Positions 18,048 to 29,300 of a DNA stretch of 64,000 nt are shown here, in pieces (positions within the stretch are counted from its first letter, which is position 1; each line of letters opens with the position of its first letter). This stretch comes from Chloroflexi bacterium AL-N1. Its GTDB lineage: Bacteria; Chloroflexota; Chloroflexia; Chloroflexales; Roseiflexaceae. Where the stretch lies: the NCBI GenBank assembly GCA_013122435.1, contig WYDT01000006.1, positions 62,001 through 126,000 of the forward strand, written 5' to 3'. Below the pieces are notes generated by a model. It had not been told where the DNA came from. It made no database searches and saw nothing but the letters and a program-made list of their open reading frames with translations. Position numbers and translations under genes: made by a program.

Positions 18048-19109
18048 ATGACTGCAGATTATTCCATTGATGTTCTCAAACAATTACTCGGAACTGTGAG
18101 TCCTTCGGGAGATGAAGTTGCCGCTGCATCGATATGGCGCAATGAAGCAACCACATTTGCCGATCATGTGTACACCGATATAAATGGCAACACGTATGCA
18201 GTTCTCAAGGGTGGGTCTCCTCGTATTTTATTGGCCGGACACATCGATGAAATCGGTATCATGGTGAATTATATCAATGATGAGGGATATCTCTTCTTCT
18301 CAGGTGTGGGAGGATGGGATGCTCAAGTGCTCGTTGGACAACGTGTGCGCTTGCTGGGACGACATGGCCATGTCATAGGTGTCATTGGTAAACGCCCCAT
18401 CCACACCTTAAAGGCAACGGAACGTGATCGGGCCAGCCAGATCGATGATTTATGGATTGATATCGGGGTGCAGAGTCGTGATGAAGTCACTGAACTTGTG
18501 CGAGTTGGATGTACCGGGGTGATTGACGCGGACCCGTATAATCTGCCAAACAATCGCATCGTTGCACGTGGTCTTGACAACCGCATTGGGGCCTTTACGG
18601 TGCTTGAAGTTATTCGAAAGCTTGCACAACAACGGCCTACCGCGACAGTCGCTGCTGTGGCCACCTGTCAGGAAGAGATCACGCTGGCCGGGGCAGCCAC
18701 AGCAGCCTTTGGTTTTGAGCCTCACATGGCTATTGTCGTCGATGTTACTCATGCAACAGATCATCCTGATACGGACAAAAAGCGCTTGGGTGATATTAAA
18801 TTGGGAGGTGGTCCGGTCATTGAGCGTGGGTCTGCAAATAGTACGGTATTGCACACAATGCTGCTGGATATCGCAGAGCGTCTGGAGATCCCTTATGGGG
18901 TTGGTATCAGTCCACGCTACACAGGAACCGATGCGGACTCCATTTACTTATCACGGAGTGGTGTTGCGACTGCAGTAGTATCGATTCCCAATCGCTATAT
19001 GCATTCCCCCAACGAAATGGTTGATTTAAAGGATGTGGGGCAAGCCATTGATCTGATTGCTGCACTCATACTCTCAATAACAGAAACTACCGATTTTACT
19101 CCACGCTAA
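18048..19109 (+). CDS. M42 family metallopeptidase (glutamyl aminopeptidase / endoglucanase-M type)
   Basis: 353 residues, full length for M42. Metal and catalytic motifs in order: AGHIDEIG (His-Asp), RGLDNRIGAFT (bridging Asp), TCQEEITLAGA (catalytic Glu pair), VVDVTHATD (Asp) and the C-terminal YMHSPNEMV (His). Members are large tetrahedral dodecameric aminopeptidases with two metal ions that trim peptides in the cytoplasm. A GAGG site precedes the ATG. Confidence 0.93.
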   Translation: MTADYSIDVLKQLLGTVSPSGDEVAAASIWRNEATTFADHVYTDINGNTYAVLKGGSPRILLAGHIDEIGIMVNYINDEGYLFFSGVGGWDAQVLVGQRVRLLGRHGHVIGVIGKRPIHTLKATERDRASQIDDLWIDIGVQSRDEVTELVRVGCTGVIDADPYNLPNNRIVARGLDNRIGAFTVLEVIRKLAQQRPTATVAAVATCQEEITLAGAATAAFGFEPHMAIVVDVTHATDHPDTDKKRLGDIKLGGGPVIERGSANSTVLHTMLLDIAERLEIPYGVGISPRYTGTDADSIYLSRSGVATAVVSIPNRYMHSPNEMVDLKDVGQAIDLIAALILSITETTDFTPR

Positions 19110-19265
19110 TTAAGGAATATCGGTCATGAGTGGTGTGTAATTCTGCTGAACATCTTCATATTCTCTTCATCCGTCTCTCATTTTTTTTCATTATACTACT
19201 TTTCAAATTTATCATCCCGCGTACATACAGAACTACATATACACATTGATGTGAAAGGAAGTACG

Positions 19266-19499
19266 GTGGTTACCATGGCAATAGAAAGACTAGAGTGGCT
19301 TAAGTGGCAATTAGCCCAGGGGTGGCGTGTAGAGTCTCCTGTTATAGAACGAACGTTATACTACAGCTTACCAGGGCAAGAAAGTACATTTGAGTTTATT
19401 CTGCGACATGAACAAGGATGTCAGGTTGTTGCGATACCGGATTGTCCTGAATTACATACATTTATCAAGGCACATGCGCTGGCGGTCGCATCGGCCTAA
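19266..19499 (+). CDS. Small conserved-looking protein, unknown
   Basis: About 77 residues. GTG 19266 has AGGA six bases upstream; ATG 19275 is an alternative. IERLEWLKWQLAQGWRVE followed by a short strand-rich part (TFEFILRHEQG) and VVAIPDCPELHTFIKAH has the look of a small single-domain protein found in Chloroflexi genomes. No membrane segment. Function not recognised. Confidence 0.6.
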   Translation: MVTMAIERLEWLKWQLAQGWRVESPVIERTLYYSLPGQESTFEFILRHEQGCQVVAIPDCPELHTFIKAHALAVASA

Positions 19500-19529
19500 A
19501 TTTGTTACACAAAACATGTATCGACTCTC

Positions 19530-20792
19530 TTACACACCAATAAGGGCATCGATACGATTAAATTCATCAGAGAAGCGTAAACGGGGATAGACACGCATAT
19601 AGTAATTGAGTTGCTCACAGGAATTCGAGTCACTGGGCGTATCGTGGACAGCCGTCATAACCTGGTCTGTAGCTTGTTGCAGGCAAACGTTGATCTGTCG
19701 AGTTGGCGCACCATCAGATCGCAGACGACGTAACTCCGACTCCCACGGCACAGCACATACCCCTTGCGCCACAATACCCAGAATATCTGATAACACATTG
19801 CTATGTCGTGACCAGTTTAAGCCCAGGCAAAAGGTAACAACAGGACAGGGAACCCGCTCTAAAACCAACTCCAACAACTCCGCCTCATGCCCTACTGCCA
19901 GAACAAGCAACGGCAGGTCAGTGGGCTCCAATTCTTCAACACTACAGCGAGGGATACATAAGAGCTTGGACAGAGCCTCGGCAAGGGGGGAAGATAAACG
20001 ATCCATCGAGACAATACACGTAAAATACCAACCACATCCCTGGTAGAGCGTTAAAAAGCGACGTAATGTGACACCAATATCGGGATACGTAAAATGATAA
20101 TCCTGAGTTGGTTTGATATCCATACCATTGTCTTGCGCTGATCCAAGGTAAACAATACCATGGCTGGCATACAATTGATCTTTAACGGATTGTACTTTAC
20201 GGACTTCTCGATACCGTTCTATGGAACGGATATGTTCAATCATTGCTGCTTGGGCAGAAGGTTCTGAAACTAATCGTAAAGCCTTGTGGAATACGGCCCG
20301 TGCATCATTGTATGAACCAGAGCGGCCTAAACATTGTCCAACCAGTTCAAGCAATTCCCAATCATCAGGATACCGCTTGAGTGGTGTATAAAAATAGTCA
20401 AGCGCGGCAGCATAGTCACCTCGTAGGAAATACAACATACCAATTTCGTAACAAACGGCTGCATCACCTGGCTCCATTTCTAAACAACGCTCAAAGGCGG
20501 TGAGTGATTCGCTGTGGCGGCCTAACTCAAGCAGTACACACCCCAGGTTGAAATGTGAAAGAAAATCATTCTCCAGCGTTGCCACTACACGAAACTCTTC
20601 AGCAGCCTTGGCTAACAAACCATAGCGTTGATAGTAAAAACCGAGTGCATCGTGTGCCTCGCGAAGGTGCGGGTAGTGCGCTACTGCCCGACGATACTCT
20701 TCAACTGCTTCCCGGACTCGATTCGCACGTTCGAGAATAACACCACGTTGAAAGTGAAAGAGCGCTTCTTCCCGTTTGAAATCATCAAGCAT
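19530..20792 (-). CDS. TPR repeat protein
   Basis: About 420 residues from ATG 20792 (GGAG six bases upstream). Residues 10-190 form at least five TPR units, for example AVEEYRRAVAHYPHLREAHD, HFNLGCVLLELGRHSESLTA and EIGMLYFLRGDYAAALDYF. The C-terminal 200 residues are a separate domain without a motif I know. It lacks a signal peptide and is probably a cytoplasmic scaffold. It converges on the small gene at 19266-19499. Confidence 0.8.
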   Translation of the reverse strand: MLDDFKREEALFHFQRGVILERANRVREAVEEYRRAVAHYPHLREAHDALGFYYQRYGLLAKAAEEFRVVATLENDFLSHFNLGCVLLELGRHSESLTAFERCLEMEPGDAAVCYEIGMLYFLRGDYAAALDYFYTPLKRYPDDWELLELVGQCLGRSGSYNDARAVFHKALRLVSEPSAQAAMIEHIRSIERYREVRKVQSVKDQLYASHGIVYLGSAQDNGMDIKPTQDYHFTYPDIGVTLRRFLTLYQGCGWYFTCIVSMDRLSSPLAEALSKLLCIPRCSVEELEPTDLPLLVLAVGHEAELLELVLERVPCPVVTFCLGLNWSRHSNVLSDILGIVAQGVCAVPWESELRRLRSDGAPTRQINVCLQQATDQVMTAVHDTPSDSNSCEQLNYYMRVYPRLRFSDEFNRIDALIGV

Positions 20793-20940
20793 CGTCTTCT
20801 CCACACAAGGATGGATAGCATGGCCACAATCGTGGGCCGTTATTAAGTACTGTCATGGTATGTCGTGATTGGGTGGAATTGCTCATGTTGTTTGTGCATT
20901 TATTATAGCATATCTGATGATATGTTTGGCCTAACAGTTT

Positions 20941-21675
20941 TTAATGTGGTAACGGTACGTTTGCTTCCGCCAGAGCTACCTGTTGTGTTTGTAATAGTGT
21001 TTGAATACCATTGGTTGTAAGATCGATCAATTGGTGCAACTCGGTACGGCTAACAGGTTGACCTTCTGCCGTACATTGCACTTCGACAATACCACCCGTC
21101 TTGGTCTGTACCACATTACAATCTAAATCCGCTGAGCTATCTTCTTGATAATTCAGATCAAGTAAGGCAGTTTTGTCAACATATCCAGCACTTATCGCAG
21201 CAATTTGATGCATGATAGGATAGTGTTCGAGCTGCTGTTTTTCAACCACACGATGGAGTGCTAAAGCCAGGGCAACAAACCCACCTGTAATCGATGCCGT
21301 GCGTGTGCCACCATCGGCTTGGAGCACATCACAATCAACGATCACCATACGTTCACCAAGCAGATCCAAATCGACGGCGGCTCGTAGAGAACGGCCTATC
21401 AACCGTTGGATTTCCTGTGTACGACCAGAAGCACCATTGCGTTCACGACGTGTGCGCGTCTCGGTTGAGCGTGGCAACAAAGCATATTCGCCTGTTACCC
21501 AGCCGCTACCATTTCCGCGCATCCACGATGGAACACCCTCCTCTACACTAGCAGTACAAAGGACACGAGTACCACCCTGCTCTATCAGCGCTGAACCTTC
21601 GGCAAAACCAAACGGATCGAGTGTAATACGAACGGGGCGAAGCTGATCGTGAGTGCGTCCATCGGCACGTTGCAC
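20941..21675 (-). CDS. rph: Ribonuclease PH
   Basis: 244 residues from GTG 21675 (VQRADGRTHDQLRPV), with GAGG five bases upstream; longer starts add an implausible cysteine-rich leader. RNase PH is a phosphorolytic 3'-5' exoribonuclease that trims tRNA precursors. Visible family motifs are GEYALLPRSTETRTRRE, RTQEIQRLIGRSLRAAVD, VDCDVLQADGGTRTASITGG and the metal-binding region DLNYQEDSSADLDCNVV. Length is normal. Confidence 0.95.
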   Translation of the reverse strand: MQRADGRTHDQLRPVRITLDPFGFAEGSALIEQGGTRVLCTASVEEGVPSWMRGNGSGWVTGEYALLPRSTETRTRRERNGASGRTQEIQRLIGRSLRAAVDLDLLGERMVIVDCDVLQADGGTRTASITGGFVALALALHRVVEKQQLEHYPIMHQIAAISAGYVDKTALLDLNYQEDSSADLDCNVVQTKTGGIVEVQCTAEGQPVSRTELHQLIDLTTNGIQTLLQTQQVALAEANVPLPH

Positions 21676-21864
21676 AAGGACCTCTTTCTTAAACACTGTG
21701 ATACATGTAGGTAAAACACACGGCTTTATGATACCACACATACAGGTAAAAATTTTTATACATATGTTAAGATCAGCGTGTATTGGCAAACCTTAACTGT
21801 GTCCATGTTCCTGAAATACTATAACAGTATAAATTATTAAACGAACGATGAATATAAAACGTGC

Positions 21865-23631
21865 TTATTCTGGTAGGAGAGATTGTAAATCCCACAATCG
21901 AATCGTCATATCAAGGCTTCCAGAGGCCAACGTGTTGTTATCAGGGCTAAACGCAACCGATGATATGGGCCATAGATGACCTTCAAGTGCTGTAATAATA
22001 GATCCATCGTTAGTTTGCCCAATATATATGGTTGTGTCTTTTAGTGCTGCAAATAAGGTAGTATCAGCATTAAACATAATACGCTCTACTATTGGAGTAT
22101 CAACAGATACACTTTTCAGGAGATCGCCACTTTGAACATCCCACACATGTATCATCTTACTACCAGACACAAGCGTTTGGCTGTCAGGGCTAAAGACAAG
22201 GCTGCTTATTGGACCATCCTGTGTGTAAAGACTATGCAACAACACTCCATCAACGACACGCCAGATAGCAATACTCCCATCCATTTGCCCCGCTGCTAGT
22301 AGCTGCCCATTAGGACTAAATGTAATGTAGGTGATAGTGTTGGATCGATGCAGTTGTAGTTCTGAAAATGGTTCTTCTGCCTTCGGAGGAGGCGTTTCTA
22401 ACCACCTGAGTAAGGTACCATCTTCTACACGCCAGAGCGCAACCTGAGTTGAACGCTCAAATGAAAAAGAAGTCACATCATTTGCTGGTTCTGCACTGCT
22501 AATTGACGCCAATAGTGTATTATTCGAATTAAACAGTACCTGCCGAATCCAATCGCCCTCATGGGCAGGATCGTTTCTGAGCATATGACCATCACGCAAT
22601 CTCCATACCTTGATCGTACTATCTACACCTGCTGAGGCTAATAATTGACCATCAAAGCTAAAAGAGAGCGTATCGACTGAGCCCCCATGTGGCCCTAAGC
22701 TTCCTAATAGTTTGCCATCCTCTACTCGCCATATGTTAATAAAAGCGTCGACACCTGATGATGCTAAAAACTGACCCTCAGGGCTAAAGGCAACATCACG
22801 TACGTACCCTTCGTGTCCCGTCAGAATCTGCGTTTCAATTAAGACACCAGGGGTTGCTCGTGCCTCATGCAAAGCATCTGGATGAACTGGTCCGGGGTAA
22901 GCCTCAATCTGTTCTGGCATATCTGGAGTAGCAGGGACAGGATAAGCCCCAAATTGCTGATAATTCTCTGGTTGCGTCGGCTCTGGGTACGCACCAATTT
23001 GCTCCAAATTTTCCGATTGTGTTGAGTCTACATATGCTTCAGATTGGTCCAGTGGCTGATTAACTACCGAGCCTAACTGAAGATCTGAGAGCATCATCGG
23101 AAGAAAAACCTTACCCTCTTGATACTCTGAATGAGTGCTAGCCAATTGAGGTATAGGACTAGTTCCATTGATTGGTCCGTAATACCACACAACCAAGTCA
23201 AGAATAAAAAGAGCACCAAGACCTATTGTAGTAGCCCACAAGAGCCTCGATTTTGGAATAGTGAGCATGATGTCTGAGGCAGTTGCTGGTACATTAGCTG
23301 CTTCAGATGTTACAGATAAAATCGAGGCAGGCTTAGTTTCTTCAGAGAGATTCGATAGTTCCTCTTCAGAGTTGTCTACCCCTTGCTCTTCAAAATCGTT
23401 GTGTGCGTGCTGGCGGGCCAACTGAATAAAAGCATCACGTTCATCATCCGATAGATCAAGTACAGATGCCAGGCGGGCGGCCATCTGCTGCGATGGTCGA
23501 CGTGCCTCCGACTCAAATTTGCGAATGGTAATCACCGCACAGCCAACCTGTTGGGCCAGAGTCTCCTGCGTAAGATCTAATGCTTTGCGGCGTGTTCTGA
23601 GAAAATGTCCAAACGAGATTTCTTCTTCCAT
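21865..23631 (-). CDS. HTH (XRE) - transmembrane - WD40 repeat protein
   Basis: About 588 residues from ATG 23631. Residues 5-65 form an XRE helix-turn-helix (LRTRRKALDLTQETLAQQVG, ITIRKFESEARRPSQ). A single membrane segment follows at about residues 150-170 (LLWATTIGLGALFILDLVVW). There is a low-complexity stretch with repeated AYPEPTQPEN-like units, then seven or so WD40 repeats (LTGHEGYVRDVAFSPEGQFL, SIAIWRVVDGVLLHSL, TIRLWDLQSLLPE) forming a propeller outside the membrane. Such HTH-WD40 proteins are common in Chloroflexi and may pass outside or envelope signals to DNA. Divergent from the secreted propeller gene at 23842. Confidence 0.88.
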   Translation of the reverse strand: MEEEISFGHFLRTRRKALDLTQETLAQQVGCAVITIRKFESEARRPSQQMAARLASVLDLSDDERDAFIQLARQHAHNDFEEQGVDNSEEELSNLSEETKPASILSVTSEAANVPATASDIMLTIPKSRLLWATTIGLGALFILDLVVWYYGPINGTSPIPQLASTHSEYQEGKVFLPMMLSDLQLGSVVNQPLDQSEAYVDSTQSENLEQIGAYPEPTQPENYQQFGAYPVPATPDMPEQIEAYPGPVHPDALHEARATPGVLIETQILTGHEGYVRDVAFSPEGQFLASSGVDAFINIWRVEDGKLLGSLGPHGGSVDTLSFSFDGQLLASAGVDSTIKVWRLRDGHMLRNDPAHEGDWIRQVLFNSNNTLLASISSAEPANDVTSFSFERSTQVALWRVEDGTLLRWLETPPPKAEEPFSELQLHRSNTITYITFSPNGQLLAAGQMDGSIAIWRVVDGVLLHSLYTQDGPISSLVFSPDSQTLVSGSKMIHVWDVQSGDLLKSVSVDTPIVERIMFNADTTLFAALKDTTIYIGQTNDGSIITALEGHLWPISSVAFSPDNNTLASGSLDMTIRLWDLQSLLPE

Positions 23632-23841
23632 GTATAAACTCACCCCTCTACTTGAAAGAAACCAGAAAACACACTATCCCTCATCTCAATCAGGGAGAGT
23701 GCGATATTGTATAGCGATACAGACGCAGTTTGTATCTCTTTTTGTACCTCCTATTGTATCGGAAAACCTCTTGTTCGTCATCATACTGATCAGTTACTGT
23801 AGGCAACGTGAGTACATATTTTATATAAAGGAGAAGGTTTT

Positions 23842-25395
23842 ATGACACGGTTACAGTATTGGCGAAGAGAGGATTACGGAATACGTAGAGAGCGAATGTC
23901 AGTGTCTAAGCGTTTGCGATTTCTATCCATAGGATTCGTGTTGCTGGCTGTGTTACTTACATCAACACCATCCCATGCAACATCAACGAACAAAACGCGA
24001 CCGGGCGAACCGATTGCTACGGGCGGGGTCATTAATTATCAGATCAGTGAGGATGGTCAATACGCTGTGTACTTGGTGGATCAAGATCAAGATCAGTTCT
24101 ATGAACTCCACAGCTTGCATTTAGAGACAGGAACAATTGTTCAGCTGGGCGTCGCACCAGAACCGAATGCCAGACTACAAGTCGAACTCACTACCGACAG
24201 TCGTTATGTTGTTTATAAACTTGGAGGTTTTGCTGACACATTTAGTATACCGATTGCAGGTGGGACACCTGTTAGGTTGAATAATGCTCAACAAACAGCA
24301 TTCAATCTTGAGGTTAGCCCCGATAATCAGTTTGTAATTTACCTGAGCGACTCACCTACCAGGGGATGGTTCAGTGTACCGATTACTGGTGGCACACCTG
24401 TGAGACTCGGTGACCGTGGAAATGTAATTGCGTTTAGTCCCGACAGCAATTATGTAGTGGCATCTACGGTTGAAGGTGAACTCTATGCGGTACCAACTGC
24501 TGGTGGAACACCCATTATGCTTAATCAGGATCTTCCGCTGGAAAATACAACTTTTTTTGCTATTAGCCCTGACAGTAGCCACGTTGTCTTCGAAGCTGGG
24601 CAGTTCACAGAGAAGACAGGGCTCTTCAGCGTACCGATCATGGGGGGAACTCCAGTAAGGATCAGTACTCTATCGGCTGAAGTGGCCATAATTAGGTCGT
24701 CCTTTCAAATCAGCCCTGATGGTAATCATGTTGTGTACATCATAGACCTGTTTGGAGGCAAACAAGAACTCTACCTAGCTTCGCTCACGGGGGCTGATCC
24801 TATCAAAATAAACCCTCCCGAAGGTAGCTTTATCTCGTCTTTTACTATCTCTCAGGATAGTGCATACGTACACTATACAATTTCCCAAAGTACCAATCAA
24901 GTGACAGAACTCTATGGAGTATCAACTAATGGAGGAAAGCCTTTCAAAATAACTCAATCAACAAGGATTGGCTTTACATATACACCAGATAGCCAACACT
25001 TAATCTATCGTTCAGATCAGGAAACCCCAGATATTTCTGAGCTTTATAAAGTGGGACTAACTGGAGGAGAGGCTGTCAAACTGAATCATCCGCTGTCAGG
25101 AAACGAAACTGTAATCACCTCACAAATCACATCTGATAGTAAGTCCGTAGTGTATTCGATAAGTAACGATCCTGGGTTCTTTATTCTCATCGACGAAATC
25201 TATCAGGCCCCTCTCACAGGAGGAGAACCGATCAAACTGGCTCAAAAACCTGCGAACGGCAGACCAATTACTGGACTTGCCGTAAGTTCCAACAGTGAGT
25301 TCATTCTTTATAGTATGGATCGGGATAGCGATGGACAGGATGAATTGTATAAGCGTGACTTGGCTTCATACCAAATAGCAACCCATCAGAGGTAG
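23842..25395 (+). CDS. Secreted TolB-like beta-propeller protein
   Basis: 517 residues; ATG 23842 has AAGGAG eight bases upstream. A signal peptide lies at about residues 19-48 (RLRFLSIGFVLLAVLL ... SHAT). The rest is built of about ten repeats of roughly 45 residues with the pattern SPDSxxVVY ... LYxVPIxGGTPVRL, typical of WD40-like/TolB (PD40) propellers. No enzymatic residues are seen. It may be a surface binding protein paired with the neighbouring HTH-WD40 protein, which is inference from position only. Confidence 0.8.
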   Translation: MTRLQYWRREDYGIRRERMSVSKRLRFLSIGFVLLAVLLTSTPSHATSTNKTRPGEPIATGGVINYQISEDGQYAVYLVDQDQDQFYELHSLHLETGTIVQLGVAPEPNARLQVELTTDSRYVVYKLGGFADTFSIPIAGGTPVRLNNAQQTAFNLEVSPDNQFVIYLSDSPTRGWFSVPITGGTPVRLGDRGNVIAFSPDSNYVVASTVEGELYAVPTAGGTPIMLNQDLPLENTTFFAISPDSSHVVFEAGQFTEKTGLFSVPIMGGTPVRISTLSAEVAIIRSSFQISPDGNHVVYIIDLFGGKQELYLASLTGADPIKINPPEGSFISSFTISQDSAYVHYTISQSTNQVTELYGVSTNGGKPFKITQSTRIGFTYTPDSQHLIYRSDQETPDISELYKVGLTGGEAVKLNHPLSGNETVITSQITSDSKSVVYSISNDPGFFILIDEIYQAPLTGGEPIKLAQKPANGRPITGLAVSSNSEFILYSMDRDSDGQDELYKRDLASYQIATHQR

Positions 25396-25446
25396 CAAAG
25401 GGGATAATACAAGCATTAAGAACGACCACAGTTAGAGCAGAGATGA

Positions 25447-25491
25447 GTCAAAAACAGCGGGTACATGTGTCCAACAATGCATCCGCTGTTT
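25447..25491 (-). terminator. Rho-independent terminator of metK
   Basis: On the minus strand AAACAGCGG (25491-25483) pairs with CCGCTGTTT (25460-25452), followed by T5. It starts 12 bases after the metK stop. Confidence 0.8.
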
Positions 25492-25503
25492 CAGCAAGTA
25501 GAA

Positions 25504-26715
25504 CTAGAGACCAGCCGCTTTACGCAGCACTTCCGCTTTGTCAGTGCGCTCCCACGGTGTATCAATATCATCACGGCCAAAGTGGCCATAGGCGGCAGTG
25601 GGACGGTAAATCGGGCGACGTAGATCGAGATCACGAATGATGGCGCCAGGGCGAAGATCAAAGTGCTCGTTGATCAAACGCTGGATGGTTTCCTCGGCAA
25701 CTTTACCAGTACCAAAGGTCTCAATACTAATCGATAGCGGATGAGCTACACCAATCGCGTAGGAAACCTGTACCTCAAAGCGATCCGCCAATCCCGCAGC
25801 AACCACGTTCTTCGCCACATAGCGCGCTGCATAGGCGGCACTACGGTCGACTTTCGTCGGATCCTTGCCGGAGAATGCACCACCACCGTGACGTGCCACA
25901 CCACCATATGTATCAACAATAATCTTGCGGCCTGTCAACCCAGCATCACCATGTGGACCACCAGTGACAAAACGTCCCGTCGGGTTCACGTAGTACTTGG
26001 TTTTATCGTCCAACAATTCTGCTGGAATGATTGCATTAATCACATCTTCAATAATATCTTCACGGATCTGTTCCTGACTGACATCATCAGTGTGTTGGGT
26101 AGAAACAAGTACCGTATCAACACGTATCGGCTTGCCATGAGCATACTCGACAGTTACCTGGCTCTTGCCGTCTGGTCCCAGGTAAGGCAACGCACCACTC
26201 TTGCGCTGTGCAGCGAGTTGGCGTGCCATACGGTGTGAAAGTGACGTGGTCAGTGGCATCAATTCAGGGGTTTCGTTACAGGCAAATCCGATCATCATAC
26301 CCTGATCACCTGCGCCGACAGCTTCGATCTCGGCTTCACTCATCTGACCCAATTTGGCCTCGTGTGCCTTATCGACACCAAGCGCAATATCGGCTGACTG
26401 GCCATGGAGCGACACGATCACGCCGCAGGTATCGGCATCAAAACCACTGCCTATACCGGTATAGCCAATTTCACGAACAGTTTGTCGGACAATTTCTTGA
26501 ATTTCAACATAGGCTTCAGTCGTCACTTCACCCATAACAAGAATAAGGCCAGTGGTTGCTGCTGTCTCACAGGCAACGCGTGAACGGGGGTCTTGTGCTA
26601 AAAATGCATCAAGAATGGCATCTGAAACCTGATCGCACAGTTTATCAGGATGACCTTCTGTTACCGACTCAGAGGTAAAAAAAAGCTGAGGCGATTGCAT
26701 AAAAGATGTTGGCAT
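25504..26715 (-). CDS. metK: S-adenosylmethionine synthetase
   Basis: 403 residues, full length. It makes SAM from methionine and ATP in the cytoplasm. Motifs: [17 protein letters not shown] (His/Asp ATP and metal site), [15 protein letters not shown] (signature 1), and [19 protein letters not shown] (signature 2 and P-loop). GGAG lies six bases before the ATG. It is the last gene of the SAM-cycle set, 175 bases after ahcY, and has its own terminator. Confidence 0.97.
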   Translation of the reverse strand: MPTSFMQSPQLFFTSESVTEGHPDKLCDQVSDAILDAFLAQDPRSRVACETAATTGLILVMGEVTTEAYVEIQEIVRQTVREIGYTGIGSGFDADTCGVIVSLHGQSADIALGVDKAHEAKLGQMSEAEIEAVGAGDQGMMIGFACNETPELMPLTTSLSHRMARQLAAQRKSGALPYLGPDGKSQVTVEYAHGKPIRVDTVLVSTQHTDDVSQEQIREDIIEDVINAIIPAELLDDKTKYYVNPTGRFVTGGPHGDAGLTGRKIIVDTYGGVARHGGGAFSGKDPTKVDRSAAYAARYVAKNVVAAGLADRFEVQVSYAIGVAHPLSISIETFGTGKVAEETIQRLINEHFDLRPGAIIRDLDLRRPIYRPTAAYGHFGRDDIDTPWERTDKAEVLRKAAGL

Positions 26716-26890
26716 AACAAACTCCTAGTAAAATTAGGGAATAGCACTATTTATAATCGTCTTCCCAGTACCTGCTATGTTCTACAATGTTTGTACTCTC
26801 TTTTACAGATGTAACAAAGGAGAAAGATCTCCTTGAAACATAATATTTGTTTCCAGAAGCTTTCTCCCATGTACATGTCACAAGATTTGT

Positions 26891-28198
<1,308 letters not shown>

Positions 28199-28250
28199 CT
28201 ACTTTTATATATTTCAATACTGCTACACCAACAAAAGATGAAAACGCAGT

Positions 28251-29255
28251 TCAATTAGATTGAATCTGCACAGCTTGACCGTGTCGGGCACTTTGCAACA
28301 GTGCCTCAATCGTTGCTAAGTTGTCAAGGGTTTCCACAATGGGCATGTCAGGCCAGTCACCATGTCCATCTCGAATAAGGCGCACGAATCCTTCTGCTTC
28401 TAAACGAAAATGATTGACTGGTTCGATTTCTCGCTCTTCGAGATGCGTCGCGTGTGCCCCATGTCGCAAACGAATAATCGTCGGCTGATCGGGTGGTGGC
28501 GTAAACACTTCATCAACTTCAATAACCCCATCACTCCCGATGATCTGCACCATATGATGGCGTGCGCTGCTGAGACTACATAGAACCTGAGCCAATATAC
28601 CGTTAGGATACTCTAATGTGCCTAAAAGGGTTTCATCAACACCGGATGGGGCCCACCTCGCTACAGCCGTTACACGATGAGGTGCACATCCTGTAATCAT
28701 ACGCACAACATTGACACAATAGCATCCTACATCCATAAGTGCACCACCAGCGAGTTCAGCGTTCAATCGCACGTTGACAGGATCAGTTACTGTAAAGCCA
28801 AATGATGCCCGGACAAGCTGTACTTGTCCAACCGTACCGTTGTTAATCAGTTCTTGAAGAGCGCGCGTTTGTGGATGGAAGCGATACATAAATGCCTCCA
28901 TCAGACATACACGATGCTTGCGTGCTGCTTCAAACATAGCCTCAGCTTCAGTACGACTCACACCTAACGGCTTTTCGCAAAGAATATGTTTGCCAGCCTG
29001 TGCTGCCTTAATCGACCATTCGGCATGCAAACTGTTTGGTAGAGCAATATAGACAGCCTCAATCTTTGGATCAGTAAGCAATGCTTCATATGAGCCATAC
29101 GCTTGAGGAATACCCATCTTCTGCGCGACTTCAGTTGCGCGTGCAGCATCCCGGCTGGCAATCGCAGCAATCTGCACATCTGAAGATGATTGCACAGCGG
29201 CAACAAACTTTTGTGCAATTCCGCCGGTACTTAAAACACCCCATGAGTGCATCAT
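28251..29255 (-). CDS. Gfo/Idh/MocA family oxidoreductase
   Basis: 334 residues (ATG 29255, or 29252 with a better AGGA spacing). The N-terminal Rossmann domain has WGVLSTGGIAQKFVAAVQ; CEKPLGVSRTEAEAM contains the conserved EKP with catalytic Lys, and GGALMDVGCYCVN the substrate-side motif (G-x-x-D-x-G-x-Y). These enzymes oxidise or reduce sugars, inositols or dihydrodiols with NAD(P). Substrate unknown. Its place inside the SAM-cycle cluster, with 45-97 base gaps, is unusual and unexplained. Confidence 0.9.
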   Translation of the reverse strand: MMHSWGVLSTGGIAQKFVAAVQSSSDVQIAAIASRDAARATEVAQKMGIPQAYGSYEALLTDPKIEAVYIALPNSLHAEWSIKAAQAGKHILCEKPLGVSRTEAEAMFEAARKHRVCLMEAFMYRFHPQTRALQELINNGTVGQVQLVRASFGFTVTDPVNVRLNAELAGGALMDVGCYCVNVVRMITGCAPHRVTAVARWAPSGVDETLLGTLEYPNGILAQVLCSLSSARHHMVQIIGSDGVIEVDEVFTPPPDQPTIIRLRHGAHATHLEEREIEPVNHFRLEAEGFVRLIRDGHGDWPDMPIVETLDNLATIEALLQSARHGQAVQIQSN

Positions 29256-29300
29256 ACTATCCTCATATGAAGAACTTCTGACAAAAGAGCAATCCTTGTT

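Noticed and set aside
26817..26836. AAGGAGA/TCTCCTT hairpin after ahcY as a firm terminator
   Set aside because: The stem is short and there is no good T-run, so it is mentioned only in the ahcY entry.
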